Shown: piece after piece, positions 30,584 to 42,162 of the stretch
Layout: the number at the start of each line of letters is the position of its first letter
How positions within the stretch are numbered: position 1 is the stretch's first letter
Assembly: GCF_910592395.1 (NCBI RefSeq)
Contig: NC_088321.1
Location: 10,662,001 to 10,726,000, forward strand
DNA length: 64,000 nt
From: Lineus longissimus
Lineage: Eukaryota > Nemertea > Pilidiophora > Heteronemertea > Lineidae
Reading direction: 5' to 3'
Translations under genes and position numbers: made by a program
The notes under the pieces: model-generated
Told to the model about the DNA's origin: nothing
The model's input: only the letters and a program-made list of their open reading frames with translations
The model's database searches: none

Positions 30584-31945
30584 ATGGAGAAAGTAAAAGT
30601 AATCGACGAGACCACCGGTGGTTCATACACCTTTTTTCTGCAGAATCAGCTATTTTCTTTGAATGAGTTAGGTAGGTTTCACTTCAAGGATACCTCTCAA
30701 TGTTAAAAATGGTATTTTGATGTATGCTTTGATGTATATGCCACATATGATAGGTTATAATACGCAGCATCTCATGTGTAGGCTACCTGTCCTATGCTAT
30801 GCATATTCTTTGGGCGTATAATACACTGTGCAGTTGCAAGCATAGATCTGTAGCATATAGGCCTACTTTCCCCGAGGTCAGACAGAATATAAACAAGGAC
30901 ATATGTTGACAAGTAAATGCTGTAAGTGATATACCAGGCTGGTGTTTACCCTTTCCCGGCAGAGATCAGAGATAGTTGATATGGATCATACAGCCATCCT
31001 TTACTTTACAATGAAGATTAGTCGACTAGGTGAAAATAATTATTCACCAAGGTGAGAATGGTATTCACCTGAGGATAATATTCACCTGGGTAAAAATAAT
31101 ATTCACCTTGGTGAAAATAGTTTTCACCCAGGTGAGAATGGTTTTCACCTGAGAATAATATTCACCTGGGTGAAAATAGTTTTCACCTGGGTGGAAATAA
31201 TATTCATCTGGGTGGAAATAATTTTCATCTGGGCCCTTCTGTTGGCTCAGGGCCAAAGTAGCAAGGTTTCTCTCACTGCCCCCTGATGTAGACGCAGGTA
31301 GGTAGATCTTTGAGGATAACAAAAAATGTTTCTGTATTCCACTCACAGGGAGCCATTCCCGGGTGCATCATCGTTAGCCTTTACTAAACAAGCCGATGGA
31401 GAAAAAGAAAAGTATGTTGTATCCGCCGAAGATGGTGTTTTCAAAGTGCCACCTGGAGGGTGGGAAAAGGCAGGCCGGAAGTACTTTGTTATAAAAGGTA
31501 CAAAGTATTTTATATCGAACTGATTAACCCCTTGAACCCAAGCAACTCTCAGGCAAGTCTACGCATACCCTAGCGACCCAAACGAAAAATCCCAGGACTT
31601 TTTTATTTTGGCCGGCCCTAGCCTTGTTAGATTATTTTTAGGCACTGCTCATTAAAGATGTGCAATAAATGATGCTATAGGGATATCCTAACGTCTTACC
31701 CTCAGATGTCTGAAAATGCCTATTTAGCCATTTTGATTTTTCTGTGGGAGGGGGTTAAATACGGACCTGATAGCATTCCATTCAGAAATTCACGTATGAC
31801 TGAATGATGCCGTATCTAAATAATATCTAATTCTCTCTCAGGTGCCAGCGGCGGAACAACAAATGATGCTAAGATTAAAGACATAATGAAGACAATAAGG
31901 CTTGGGAAAGTAATTTGTAGCAAAGAAACAAAAGACTACACTTGA
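30584..31945 (+). CDS. Small unknown gene, three putative exons
   Basis: Candidate exon 1 (30584-30671) starts MEKVKVIDETTGGSYTFFLQ and ends TTAG|GTAGGT. Exon 2 (31349-31497) follows CACTCACAG and reads EPFPGASSLAFTKQADGEKE and KYVVSAEDGVFKVPPGGWEK, ending AAAG|GTACAA. Exon 3 (31842-31945) follows CTCTCAG, reads GASGGTTNDAKIKDIMKTIR and ends TKDYT-stop. Exons 2 and 3 join in phase. Exon 1 to 2 is off by one base with the obvious donor, so an extra exon or a different start is possible. The protein would be about 115 residues, soluble, without signal peptide. No family recognised; it is not an obvious TE protein. Confidence 0.5.
31022..31236 (+). repeat. Palindromic minisatellite TTCACCnnGGTGAA
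   Basis: About nine to ten units of 22-26 bp of the type AATATTCACCTGGGTGAAAA. Each unit contains an inverted repeat (TTCACC...GGTGAA), so single strands could form runs of small hairpins. It lies in the putative intron between exons 1 and 2 of the small gene. Confidence 0.9.
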
Positions 31946-32006
31946 AACGACAGTAGTGTTCTGAAGACTTTCTGCCTTGCCATTCGTTTGTAAATATTAA
32001 CACTTT

Positions 32007-32317
32007 TGTGCCAGTGTGGCCGGTGGGGATTTGCTTAGTCGGGGCGGGGCTTAAGGGTTTAACTCAGAGTAATTGTCATATATATTGTCTGGTTTGGGGG
32101 GTTCCGACCAATCGGGTTTTATGTTGACACACATGGGATCTGGGGGACCATGTTGGAGGAGTTTGGGGAGAACTAGGGAGTCGTTGTTGTATAGAGATGA
32201 GAGATAGTCGTGATTGTAGACAAGCATTTTCGGATATTAAAACCATTATTCATATTCAAGTATATACATTCTTATTCGCTTCCACTGCATGCTACCTGTT
32301 CTTGGGCCACGAGAACA
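32007..32317 (+). repeat. 5' LTR of a BEL/Pao element
   Basis: A 311-bp segment beginning TGTGCCAG and ending GAGAACA (TGT...ACA ends), with TATATATT and ATTAAAACC motifs. Two bases later comes TGGTAGCGAGAGCG, a plausible primer-binding site, and the Gag ORF opens 95 bases downstream. No matching 3' LTR is seen in the window. Confidence 0.6.
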
Positions 32318-32411
32318 TTTGGTAGCGAGAGCGTAGTTTATAATCGCTTTCGGACATACCATTCCAGACAGTTACATATACTTTGATCATCATTTTCAAT
32401 TAATATTCGAA

Positions 32412-34222
32412 ATGGATAGATGTAAAAAGAAAAAGTCTGCGGCAAAACAACGATTCGCAAGGAGTACAAACCAATTTCACCGGGATTTGGCAGAGTGGCG
32501 TGATCAGCGGCATTTAATGGAACTCTTTGACACGATCAGTGAACAATATATTTCGGTTATGGACACAATCGAGGAGCTTGGGAAGCTGTTCAAAGAAGAT
32601 GGTGACAAACACGGCCTGATACGGTTACAATGGGAAGTGGAGGACATGGACCAGGACTACAAACATGTAAAGAAGCAATTACGCGATCACCGACGAAAGC
32701 AAATTGGTAAGTCCCTGCATTCCCAGCAACTTCTAGTAGGCCTAAAAACCGATCGTCGCCATGCATTGTCCCTTCAAGAGCAAATTAACAAAACAGAATC
32801 TGAGATACAAATGATTCAAGAGGCAATCAATAGATCAATGGCGGGAGGACGCCTCACAGCCGATCCAGCACCACTAGAGAATGTTCCCGAAACCCAAGAT
32901 CAAGCTACTGGTGGTGAAGCCATCCAGCCCCGCCCAACCGTCGAAAACAAAAACCTCAACCCAGAGGCGAAAGAATTCGCATCCCCAACAGCTGATGTCA
33001 AGCTACAGCCCCCGATTGGCACATCAACACCAGGCCAGCCGATTCAGGTCATGCACCAACTGCAGTACTCGAGTCCACCACCTGTGCTATCCGCGCCCAT
33101 TACCCAGGCCTGAGTTCCATCCAAGGTAACATCCAGGTTGCAGGACTGCAATATCCCGTTACCATGATCCAGGACGCACCCGCGCAACCCCAGCTTGCTC
33201 TACATCAGGAACCGCTGCTAGGAGACACACTAACCGAGAGTCACCAACCGCCGAATCGACAAACCATCCCCAGAGCAGCGCAACCATTTGACCCAACCAG
33301 ACTCCTATCGAGAGTATCCATCCCAAAGTTCTCGGGCGACAAGAAGAACTATTCGTCATGGAAAGCTGCATTTAACGCCTGCATAGACAATGCCATTGCC
33401 ACGCCCGAATACAAGCTACTGAGACTCCGGGACAGTCTGATAGGAGAAGCCTTAAAAGTGGTTGATGGCCTTGGTCACTCAGCGGCCGCTTATGAAGTAG
33501 CAAAACAGAGGTTGGAGCGGAAGTATGGAGGTGAGAAGCGGCAAATTCTCTTGCGAATGGAGGAGCTGGAGAGGTTTCGGCCGATTAGAGATGGACATCC
33601 AAGAGAGTTAGAAAAGTTCGCCGAGCTTTTGGATGTCATCACCGTAAATCTAATGGATGCTAACCAGGAGGTGGAGTTGGGCGGAGGAGCGCTATTCCTA
33701 ACACTCCAGAGAAAGCTTAACGAGACTTTGCTAGGGAGATTACATAGATGGTCATACGACAATAGCAGAGAAAAAACCGTGACAAATCTCAGAGAATTTG
33801 TAAACCAGGAAGCTGAATTCCAGATAAATGCCTCAGAGGCCCTGCACGGAGTAAGAACAGATACCCGACGGGATAGCGCACCGAAGACATTTGTCACATC
33901 CACAGAGGGTGCGATGAAGAAAAATGACACATGCAAAATTTGCTCTGCACAGCACGGCATCTGGGCCTGTGAAGACTTCAAAGCATTGACGGTTGACCAG
34001 CGATGGGACAAAGCCAAGGACCTCAAGTTATGCTTCAGATGTCTCGGGAGTGACGGACACCGCGGCGATAGATGTAAACGGACCAGGCAGTGTGGGATCA
34101 ACAGCTGCAAACAGACACACAGTCGAGAGCGGCAACAACTGACTGCACTATTCCTGTCCCTAAAGACCCAGACAGAAATCTATGCACCAGAACAGCCAAG
34201 CCAGCCAGATTTGTGGCAATGA
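32412..34222 (+). pseudogene. BEL/Pao Gag
   Basis: Two frames. The first (32412-33113) is a long helical, basic region, MDRCKKKKSAAKQRFARSTN through HALSLQEQINKTESEIQMIQ, then a Pro/Gln linker. The second (33164-34222) has the BEL Gag hallmark (DUF1759-like): ISIPKFSGD-type SIPKFSGDKKNYSSWKAAFN, IGEALKVVDGLG, QRLERKYGGEK. C-terminal Cys/His knuckles follow (CKICSAQHGIWACEDF, CFRCLGSDGHRGDRC). One indel between about 33100 and 33164 separates the frames. Gag would assemble particles and bind RNA. Stop at 34220-34222. Confidence 0.85.
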
Positions 34223-34234
34223 GAACCATACCGG

Positions 34235-35030
34235 TGCTGCTTCACAATGGCAACAGATCTATTTAGATAAATGCATTGCTGGATGACGCCAGCACAAAGT
34301 CCTACATAAACAGTGACATTGCAGCAGAGTTAGACCTGGAGGGCCCCAAAGAGACCATAGCAGTAAATGTACTGAACGACAAGAAAGAATACTTCGATAC
34401 ATCATTGGTTACCCTGAAGCTCATCAGCACCGATGGCAAAGAATCCAGAGAGGTACAGGCCTTCACAACTGAGAAAGTAACGGGGAACATGAATGTAATC
34501 AACTGAAAACAAAGGAAATCGCAATGGAATCACATTAGAAACATTCCATTCCAGGAGATTGGTCCGAGATCATTGTAGATATGCTGATAGGCCTTGACCA
34601 ATCGGACCTCCATTGCGCCCTAAAAGAGATTCGAGGAAGCCCAGGGATCCCATCGCCAGGTTGACACCGTTAGGATGGACATGCATGTATGCACCCCAGA
34701 GCGAACAAAGTCTGCACACTAATCTAGCCTTTTTTACAAAGGGGAACAAAGTCGACAACCTAGATGACATGGTCCGTAGATTTTGGGATATTGACGAGCC
34801 AAGAGTCACCGATGCCATCATTAAAACCGACGAGAAGAAGGCCAGGGACTGCGTCGAAAGCTCACTTTCATACCAGGATGGCAGATATACCATTGGCATG
34901 CCATGGCGAGAGGAGAAACCAGAACTTCCTGATGATAATTATTAAATGGCCCTTTGTCGACTACGAAATACAGAAAAAAGGCTGATTGCGAACCCCAGGA
35001 AAGGAAAGGCATACACAGACGTATTCTATG
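34235..35030 (+). pseudogene. BEL/Pao protease and pre-RT region
   Basis: After an in-frame stop, LLDDASTKSYINSDIAAELD is the BEL aspartic protease start (DDAS in place of DTGS). The following frame-shifted pieces read PIARLTPLGWTCM, VRRFWDIDEPRVTDAIIKTD and YTIGMPWREEKPELPD, then ALCRLRNTEKRLIANPRKGK, the conserved segment before BEL RT. It ends at about 35030 where unrelated sequence starts. Non-functional. Confidence 0.8.
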
Positions 35031-35059
35031 GGCCGTGAAAACCGCAAAAAAGCAGTCGT

Positions 35060-35240
35060 ACCTCGAATAGACGTTGGGTGGCGCTTCACATGTTTTTCGG
35101 TGCACGGTCGTGCCTCAAATAGACGTCTTTACATGTTTTTGTAAGCGGTCGTCGCTCGCGCAAACTTGTCTTGCATGTTTTTGTGAAAGGGGACGTCGGA
35201 GAACACGGTCGTATATAAAAACAGACGTTGGGTGGCGCTC
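35060..35240 (+). promoter_or_regulatory. Promoter-like segment with direct repeats
   Basis: AGACGTTGGGTGGCGCT occurs near 35070 and 35224, and CGGTCGT recurs between them. CGTATATAAAAAC at about 35209 is a good TATA box about 200 bases before the ATG of the next gene. Function inferred. Confidence 0.35.
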
Positions 35241-35412
35241 GAGACGGCATGTTCACATTTGTGGAAATGCGGCTAAGATGGAGGAAGTTTTGCTCTGGTT
35301 TAGCAAAGAAAAAAAGCTTTAATATTGTTTGCGTTGTAAGCGCAGTTGGCGGTAATTTCTTACTAGTATTTTCGTGATTAGCACTAGCAGTTGTTTAGCA
35401 TAGTCAAGTGAC

Positions 35413-37033
35413 ATGAGTGATGATGCAGATAACGTTCGCAGAAGGAACACACATCGGATGGTTGACCTTCTGCAAGAGATGCTGGTCATCGTGCGGGATC
35501 AGAACAATCAGGATCAACCCGGACCTGGTCACAGACCCAGCATGCCCCGCCTCCCTAGACCTGCTGCTGGCACTAGCCTGACTAGGCCTAACAACGTTAG
35601 TGATGATGGCAACCCTCGCCCTCCACCTCCTGCTCTTTCCACTGCTGGTCCTGATGGACGCCGTGCTGCCCGTGGGCATGTTGGCCATGCCCCTGTCACC
35701 AGTGGCAGTGCCAAAGGATCAGCTAGGCCTGGACCTGCCAACATTAATAGTAGATGACAACCACCAGCAGCAGCTGCAACTTTGGCCTCTTCAGCCATGG
35801 CCACCGAGGCTGAAGGATTTGAAGACTTCGACCTCCGTTCTTCATCCAGTAAGTCGACACTCAATTCACACCAAGAATCAATAACATTTAATTGCCAAAT
35901 TTAATAGACCATTTCGTACAGAGCCCAAACTATCAAATGCGGCCCATCAAATGTGCTCACTCAGAAGTCGTCAGAGGGCCAAAGCAACTTCGGACAATGC
36001 CAAGCCACTGTTACCCTTTGTTCCAGGTGAAACGCATGACTGATCAGCGCCCAAACAAACTTGTATGAAAAGGTCTATTGTAAGGCTAGGCCTAGTGTCA
36101 AAAAAGAACGAGACTGGATTATGATCTTTCTATACAAACAAAGACTCTGATTTAGATCTTATTTGAATGTTAACTTGAAAAATGAGGACGCAAGAAATTA
36201 GGTCTGTGTATCTGTCGAAGTCAAAAGTCGGTATAACGTTTCTTCTGGCAAAACATCTCTATGCTGATTTGTTGAAATGGAAGGAAATGCATGAAACTTA
36301 AATCTTTTGTTCTTATTCCAGCTCCACGTCAGTCATCAGCAATGACAGAACATCGGGCCTTATTTCAGCCGTATTCGATGAGGAGACCTGGACGAAGATT
36401 GAATTCGAATGTGAGCATCTCAGTCATTGCGCTTTGTCTTTGATTGAACTATTTGTATTCTCTCTTTGAACGAATACTGTAAACTGTCATGACAGTCTAG
36501 TTAAGTTTCAGTTGTGTCACTGAACCTGCATGTCCAATGAGAAACATTTTTCATTTTTCAAACATTTCTATCAATATTTTGTTTCAGATAAATAGCCAAC
36601 AAAGTAGGGCAAAAGGCACAGTACCGCCTTCACCTATCGGTGTGTATTCTATTGTCAAATCAATCTTAATGATTTTGGCTGAAAATATTGTTGTATGCTC
36701 GATGTTTACATTGAAGAAGTCATGTGATATTCAACTGTTACAAAGTGAGATTATAAAGCCAGCGTTAACGCTAACATTGGCATTAAGTCTAACGCTGATT
36801 GAGCAACCGGGCCCGGGATTTTTACAATACATCCCATTTTTGAACCCATCGCCAAATGCTAATTGCCCTCTTCCAAGTAACCAAACGTTGGTTTCTCTGC
36901 ATGCACATGACTGATGCCTCCACTGTGCCAAGCACATCTTAAAGTCGAAGCTATTCGACTTTGGCCTGGGCGAAAGACTGGTGTCCTTTGGGCAAAACGA
37001 TGATGCTGCTGCTGTGAAGCAGATTTTACACAG
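35413..37033 (+). pseudogene. Spliced gene between two BEL pieces, possibly HECT-type TE gene start
   Basis: Exon 1 (35413-35848) opens MSDDADNVRRRNTHRMVDLL and is Pro/Arg/Gly-rich. A TGA at 35755 interrupts a frame that continues ATEAEGFEDFDLRSSS to CCA|GTAAGT. Exon 2 (36322-36410) joins in phase: PRQSSAMTEHRALFQPYSMR. Exon 3 (36588-36639) also joins in phase. A further block near 36915-37033 reads CLHCAKHILKSKLFDFGLGE and SFGQNDDAAAVKQILHR, with TGA where a Trp is likely, and ends CAG|GTATGA. The layout recalls the N-terminal part of HECT/G2E3-like genes carried by some animal TEs, but no HECT domain is present. Treat the family as a guess. Confidence 0.4.
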
Positions 37034-37208
37034 GTATGATATCTTTCATTTATTAGTCATCTTAGCTTAAACTGTGTTGTATCCGTCAGTCTGTTAGTGG
37101 GAGTAATCCGAAATCAAAAGCAACTCTAATTTGTATAATTCGGCAGCTGCAGCAGCAGATTTACTAGAAATTACAGAAATAATCAAAAAATATATGAGAA
37201 TGGGAAGT

Positions 37209-38235
37209 CTATGCAAAACAGATGGAGGACCAGTTGAAACGAGGAGTAGCACGCCGTGTACCCACAGCTGAACTTGAAACAGGATATGAAAGACGGCCAT
37301 GGAATGTGGTTTCTCCCGCACTTCGCTGTAGTAAAGGACTCAGTAACCACACCTGTCCGTGTTGTTTATAACAGTAAAGCTAGATACCTAGGACACTTGC
37401 TAAATGAATCTAGCAAAGGGTAACGCAGTTAGCCAAAGTATATTTGAAATTGGATTGCGCTTTCGCGAATATGAAGTAGGTGTCGTCGCTGACATCTCTA
37501 AGATGTTCCAAACAGTAAAGCTAAACAAAGAAGATGCACGCTATCACCGATACGTTTACCGCGCAAACCCAGGAGAACTCATTACCGTTTATGAACTCAC
37601 AACCGTAACATTTGGAGATAAGTCTTCACCCGCCGCCACAGTCCTGGCATTACGTCATGTCGCTCAGGAGCATGCATCTGAAAATCCTGAGATTCAACAT
37701 GTCATCACCGATCAATTCTACATGGATGATTTAAATGACTCTCAGAGAGCAGAGGACAGTGTTCAACAGTTAAAGGCCGAAGGGAAGGGTAAACTCAACA
37801 TCCGCAAGTCGCTGTCGAAAAAACCAACTATACGTGATCCGGAATAGATCCCACGCAACGGAGAAACGACCGTTCTCGGAACCACTTGGAATATTCGAAA
37901 GCGTCAAGAAGGTCGAGAGCAAAGATATTTTCTCAACTAAACGTAAAATCCTCGCCAAAACTGCATCGTACTATGATGTCTTTGGCATGTTGTCAGGCAT
38001 CATCGTTCGGCCAAAGATGTTACTGCAGAAAATGTGGCGCTTCGATCTCGGTTGGGACACTCCGATAAGCCCTGAAAGTGACCTGTTTACCGAACTGAAA
38101 GCTATCAAACGAGATCTGACCGACGTCAGTGAACTCGAAATACCGAGATGTCTCATCCCAGAGAAGTATCAGTATAAACTTTTACCAAGTGTATCCCTTC
38201 ATGGAGCTGGCGATGCATCCGAAGATATGACATAG
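37209..38235 (+). pseudogene. BEL/Pao reverse transcriptase fragment
   Basis: Pieces in several frames: YAKQMEDQLKRGVARRVPTA, PHFAVVKDS-like FAVVKDSVTTPVRVVYNSKA, VGVVADISKMFQTVKLNKED, ELTTVTFGDKSSPAATVLAL, QFYMDDLND (the YMDD-type box) and, after another shift, TKRKILAKTASYYDVFGMLS with MLLQKMWRFDLGWD, the BEL post-RT segment. It ends at LHGAGDASEDMT-stop, just where RNase H begins. The wording differs from the Gag-bearing BEL at 32-35 kb, so it may be a second lineage; alternatively one element was split by the gene at 35.4-37.0 kb. Confidence 0.85.
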
Positions 38236-38471
38236 TGGAAGAGGAAGATTCGGAGAGTTCGCTAGGAGTGATTATGTAGAAATTCGGATACCTTTCGGTC
38301 GAAGAAATAGTGATTTTAAGTTGTCGCGTTGTGACGAGTTTTTGCATGTTTGTGTGGTTCTTGGTGGAAGGCCTCCCCCAGTTATTTAGATCGTCCTAAG
38401 CGGACGTGAGCAACTTTATTCTTCATTGATTCATTTGGATCCGGGAGTGAGTGCTTGGTGAGATAGTAGAC
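38236..38471 (+). other. Non-coding spacer
   Basis: No gene seen. Ends at the left terminus of the Harbinger element. Confidence 0.3.
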
Positions 38472-38802
38472 AGGTCCGGCAAGTTCAAATTTCCCGCCCG
38501 TATGACGTATCCGTATCGAATTTGCGTATGACGTCATCAGTTTTTGCCGTCTGTGCCATACGCATAAGGCACAGGCATAGGTATTCCGCAGTATTTCACG
38601 TTTGGAGAGCATTTGACACGGAGTTGCTGTACGTATGTGTTTTTCGGCTTAATTGCGGTATATTCAACCGATTAAAATCATCAATATGGTTTTACAGGTT
38701 GTGTAGATCACGTTTGATATGTTTGGGTTCGTGAAATTTGTAAATTTGATGAAGAAAAGAGTGATTTGCACAGACTTGGAAATGACGAAAAATCACACTG
38801 AT

Positions 38803-38826
38803 CGCATGCATGCATGCATGCATTGC
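38803..38826 (+). repeat. GCAT microsatellite
   Basis: (GCAT)n run of about 24 bases; a C12 run follows at about 38953. No function inferred. Confidence 0.8.
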
Positions 38827-39088
38827 AGCATCTGAACTGCAGGCCTACTACATCACTGTGTATTACTGTGATGTACAGGCCCCCAATACACAGTGGACTG
38901 GTTGTATATGCATGGGGGATAGGCTAGCTAGAGTAGAGAGATGGATTGCCGCCCCCCCCCCCCCTGCGCCCGGCCCGGCTCCGGTCCGGGGGCTGGGATG
39001 GATCGAGAGCTAGTACCGGTAACTTTTTTTTTCATTCACTTTTACTTTTCAGACTTCACAGACAGCTTTCTTTTTTTTGGATCCAAAC

Positions 39089-41725
39089 ATGCTTACTGTC
39101 ACCTTCAATAACGAGAGTGACATAATGCTAATGGTCGAGGCTGTTGCCCTGGACCCCTTCAACAACCCTGGGGAGTGGCAGACCCTTACTGATAATCTGA
39201 ACAAGACACTAGGCCTTGAAGAAAAGTTGGCAAAAACACGGACATTTAAAGGCCATATATCAAGGTTTGAAAACATGCTTGATACTCATGAAATATGTTG
39301 AGGGTTAAAAAAACAAGATCCCAGACATTAAAAAAATTCTAATAATAAAGTCATTATTTAGTTATTTCAATTTTCAATTTTAAACTATTTGAATTTCCCA
39401 CCACACACAACTTTAGATTAGTTCCACATGTGGCCGCTAGGGATTTTTTGATGACGTAGATCAGGTCAGTCAGAACAAAGCAAGATGGCTTCCGCATACA
39501 GTTCAGAGAGTGAGAGCAGTGAATTTGAGGATGTTTTGGTCGATACAGAAGGATATTTAAACGCTGAGCTGTACATGTTCGAGCCATTAATATCACTAGA
39601 TCATAATGAGAGTGATCATTCGGATGAAAGTGATTAGAATTTGTGGTTAATCAATTTGCATGGCAGACCTGCCGATATAGCAAAGAAGACATTGATAGAC
39701 GGTTGCAGATGCATAACATGTATGATTTTTGAACAGACTAATGTTGCACAATATTGTTTCGCCTCGTCAGTGTTGTATCGCCAGTTATGTCATGACGCTG
39801 AACTACTATTGAAAAGTGACGGTATTATGCACAATCATCTTGATGTGACGATATAATGCCGTGCAACGTTAGATAGGCCTAGATGTCAGATGACAATAAT
39901 CTGTCATTGACAGTGGCTGTCACTGACACTGACCTGTGTCGCTGTCACCTTGCTATGGCTGGAACACAAGAAGACACTATGCGGTATCACAGGCCCCAAT
40001 GGGGCCTACACATTATGTATAACAACCGACCTCAGCAGCCTCGGGCATTAAATGCAATTGACATGGTTGGAACAGCTGTTTTTAACAAGTGGCATTTAAT
40101 ATTCAGTTGGATGCAGATATCCGGCTTCATGTGATAATCCGTATCGATAAAGTGATCACTGCAAAGTTTGGCCGAAGGACCAGGCTACCAACACTCCAAA
40201 TGTTTGCACTTCCGAATCCACAGCTTCCTCCTCTCTCGTTCAACTGGCTTTTGAAATTCATGAAAATGGGTCCCATCCGTCATTCGATTGTTCTTTGTGC
40301 TAGCCTTGACACAATTCGGAGCCACACAATACACCATAGTGAATGAAACACATTACTTCCAGGTGTGCATAATTAATTAAGGCCCTCCTGCTTTTATGAT
40401 TGCATGACATGTACAGATGACCTGATCTACATCACAACTTTTGCTGAACCCGCCGCCTGGCTCTAACAAGCCAGTTGCTAGCCTGATCAGGTAATCAAGT
40501 TGTCAAACACATAATTGGCTATATCTTCAAAATGGATGGAGCTAATTGCATTTGGTTTTCTGTATTGTATAAAGTGTTAGGTACACTTTTGAAATCGTCT
40601 TACAGCAGAAAATGGCAAAAAACCTTGATATATGACCTTTAAGGAAAGAATTGAACGGCTCCTCAACCAGTGGCGGAAGGACGAGACCAAGTCCAAGAAA
40701 AAGTTAGTACCATTAAAATAGTAAACATTTAGTCGAGCAATTGTTTCCATGAATGCAAAAAAAATGTATTAGGCCTAATAGCCTGATGGTGATATCATAC
40801 AATGGAGGCCATACTGTCATCAACTGTAAAATATGGTGGGAAAAGAAATATTCTAAAAAGACTACTAGTATTAGTAGATGCATATTGACTGGTCTGGAGA
40901 GTTGTTGCAAAGTGGAACCTGTCTTTGATAGATCTTCCATTTTCAGATCAGGAGAAAATGAAGAATATACAGAAAAAGAACAACTTCTCATCGACATTAC
41001 TGGACTGTGTGAAGAAGCTGAATTGAAGAAGCAAACGAAGGAGAAAACTAGTAAAGCCAAGGACAGGGACCTAGTCGAAGCAGGAAAGGCAGTGCGGGAG
41101 GCTGCAATGCAGGCTATGGTGAAAAGAAAGGCAACGAAAACGTTAGAGCAATTACGTGGTATGTTATCCCACACATTATTTTGGTTGACAGACATTATAA
41201 TCATTGAGAGTAGGCCTACCAGAGACCTTTTCAATTAACGGTAGTGCCAAAACAACTTGATTGCTAATGAGCGGCTCCTAGCCAAAACCCCAGTATATAG
41301 GCCTACTGCTCACTTATTAAAAAATACTAATACTAGTACTAAGTTCCCACATTTCAATTCCAGATTTAGAGTCAGATGAAAACAGCAGCAGCGATGACCG
41401 AACACCATCAAAGTCAAAGAAATGTAAGTAACCATGCCAACAAAATGTGTAGGGGCATACTGTAAGAAAAAAGAGCGTTAAAAAAATCAGGGTCGGGTGC
41501 CTTTCGTGGGACGATCACTAACTTTTTTTTTATGTGGCCTAATCAGTATACAATATACTTCCCTCTTCTTCAGCACGTAATACTAAAGCACCAGAAGCAG
41601 ACCCCTTGATGGAACTCCTCAATCGTAAACTGGAGCTGGACACACAGAAGGAAGAAAGGCGCCGAGCAGAGATGGAAAATCAACAGCAAATGCTGAGACT
41701 TCTTATCGAGACCTTGAAGAAATGA
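39089..41725 (+). CDS. Harbinger Myb/SANT partner protein, multi-exon
   Basis: Exon 1 (ATG 39089; exon perhaps from 39054) reads FNNESDIMLMVEAVALDPFN and EWQTLTDNLNKTLGLEEKLA, a Myb/SANT-like domain homologous to that at 25100. Exon 2 (40644-40702), exon 3 (40947-41158), exon 4 (41364-41423) and exon 5 (41574-41725) join in consistent phases. They read KERIERLLNQWRKDETKSKK, SGENEEYTEKEQLLIDITGL, a Ser/Asp-rich linker, and a coiled coil ending LLIETLKK-stop. Only exon 1 to 2 lacks a phase-0 donor, so a small exon may be missing or exon 1 is damaged. Partner proteins of this kind bind element ends and import the transposase. It lies inside the same inverted repeats as an intact transposase, facing it. 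Confidence 0.65.
39485..39637 (+). CDS. Short acidic ORF, unidentified
   Basis: MASAYSSESESSEFEDVLVD and onward: 50 codons, Ser/Glu/Asp-rich, ending SDHSDESD-stop. It resembles the acidic N-terminus seen in some repeated invertebrate ORFs, but a Cys-rich continuation is not clear. It sits in the first large intron of the Myb-type gene. Could be chance. Confidence 0.25.
   Translation: MASAYSSESESSEFEDVLVDTEGYLNAELYMFEPLISLDHNESDHSDESD
39862..40643 (+). other. Non-coding, intronic to the Myb-type gene
   Basis: No gene recognised; one TAGGCCTA at 39874. Confidence 0.35.
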
Positions 41726-41932
41726 GAGTGTGACTCACTGTGATCAATTAATGTCTGAACTGACTGATAATCTGGTAATCGTGGTATTAATGCTATGACC
41801 ATGATATGTAGATAGAAAATGAAATTCAAGTTAGAATAAAAATTGTTACTTGTTAATGAAATTTATATTTTTAAGTTAGAATAAAATTGTTAATGTTAAT
41901 GAATTTTATATTTTTGCATTGTGACTGTATAA

Positions 41933-42159
41933 GGGATCTTCTCAAAATAAACTTGAAGCCGAAAAGATGAAATTTTTTCTTGTAAGGGGAGGGGTTTTCA
42001 TTTATGACTGAAAATTTCATCTGTCAATAACCTTCTGGCTTCAAATTTGAAGCCAAATGTCCTAATCTTTCATCTCTTGGAGGGGAAGGGGGGGGGGGGT
42101 TCACAGAGAGATGAAAAAATTTCACCTATTTGGCTTTAAGTTTATTTTGAGAAGGTCCC
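41933..42159. mobile_element. Harbinger-type MITE with TAA duplication
   Basis: A 227-bp foldback. The left arm GGGATCTTCTCAAAATAAAC (continuing to about 41979) is matched by the inverted right arm ending TTTATTTTGAGAAGGTCCC, with only a few mismatches over about 45 bases. It is flanked by TAA on both sides (41930-41932 and 42160-42162), the 3-bp duplication typical of PIF/Harbinger. It has no coding capacity. Confidence 0.9.
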
Positions 42160-42162
42160 TAA

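Noticed and set aside
30330-30666. Plus- and minus-strand ORFs with FEIRNPK / ISNFGFR repeats
   Set aside because: Translations of the 7/21-bp tandem repeat.
33490-34110. Minus-strand ORF of 206 codons
   Set aside because: Shadow of the BEL Gag; Ser/Leu-rich, with no motif.
32007-38235. One continuous BEL element split by the 35.4-37.0 kb gene
   Set aside because: Possible, but RT wording at 37.2-38.2 kb looks like a different BEL lineage from the Gag-bearing piece; left as two pieces.
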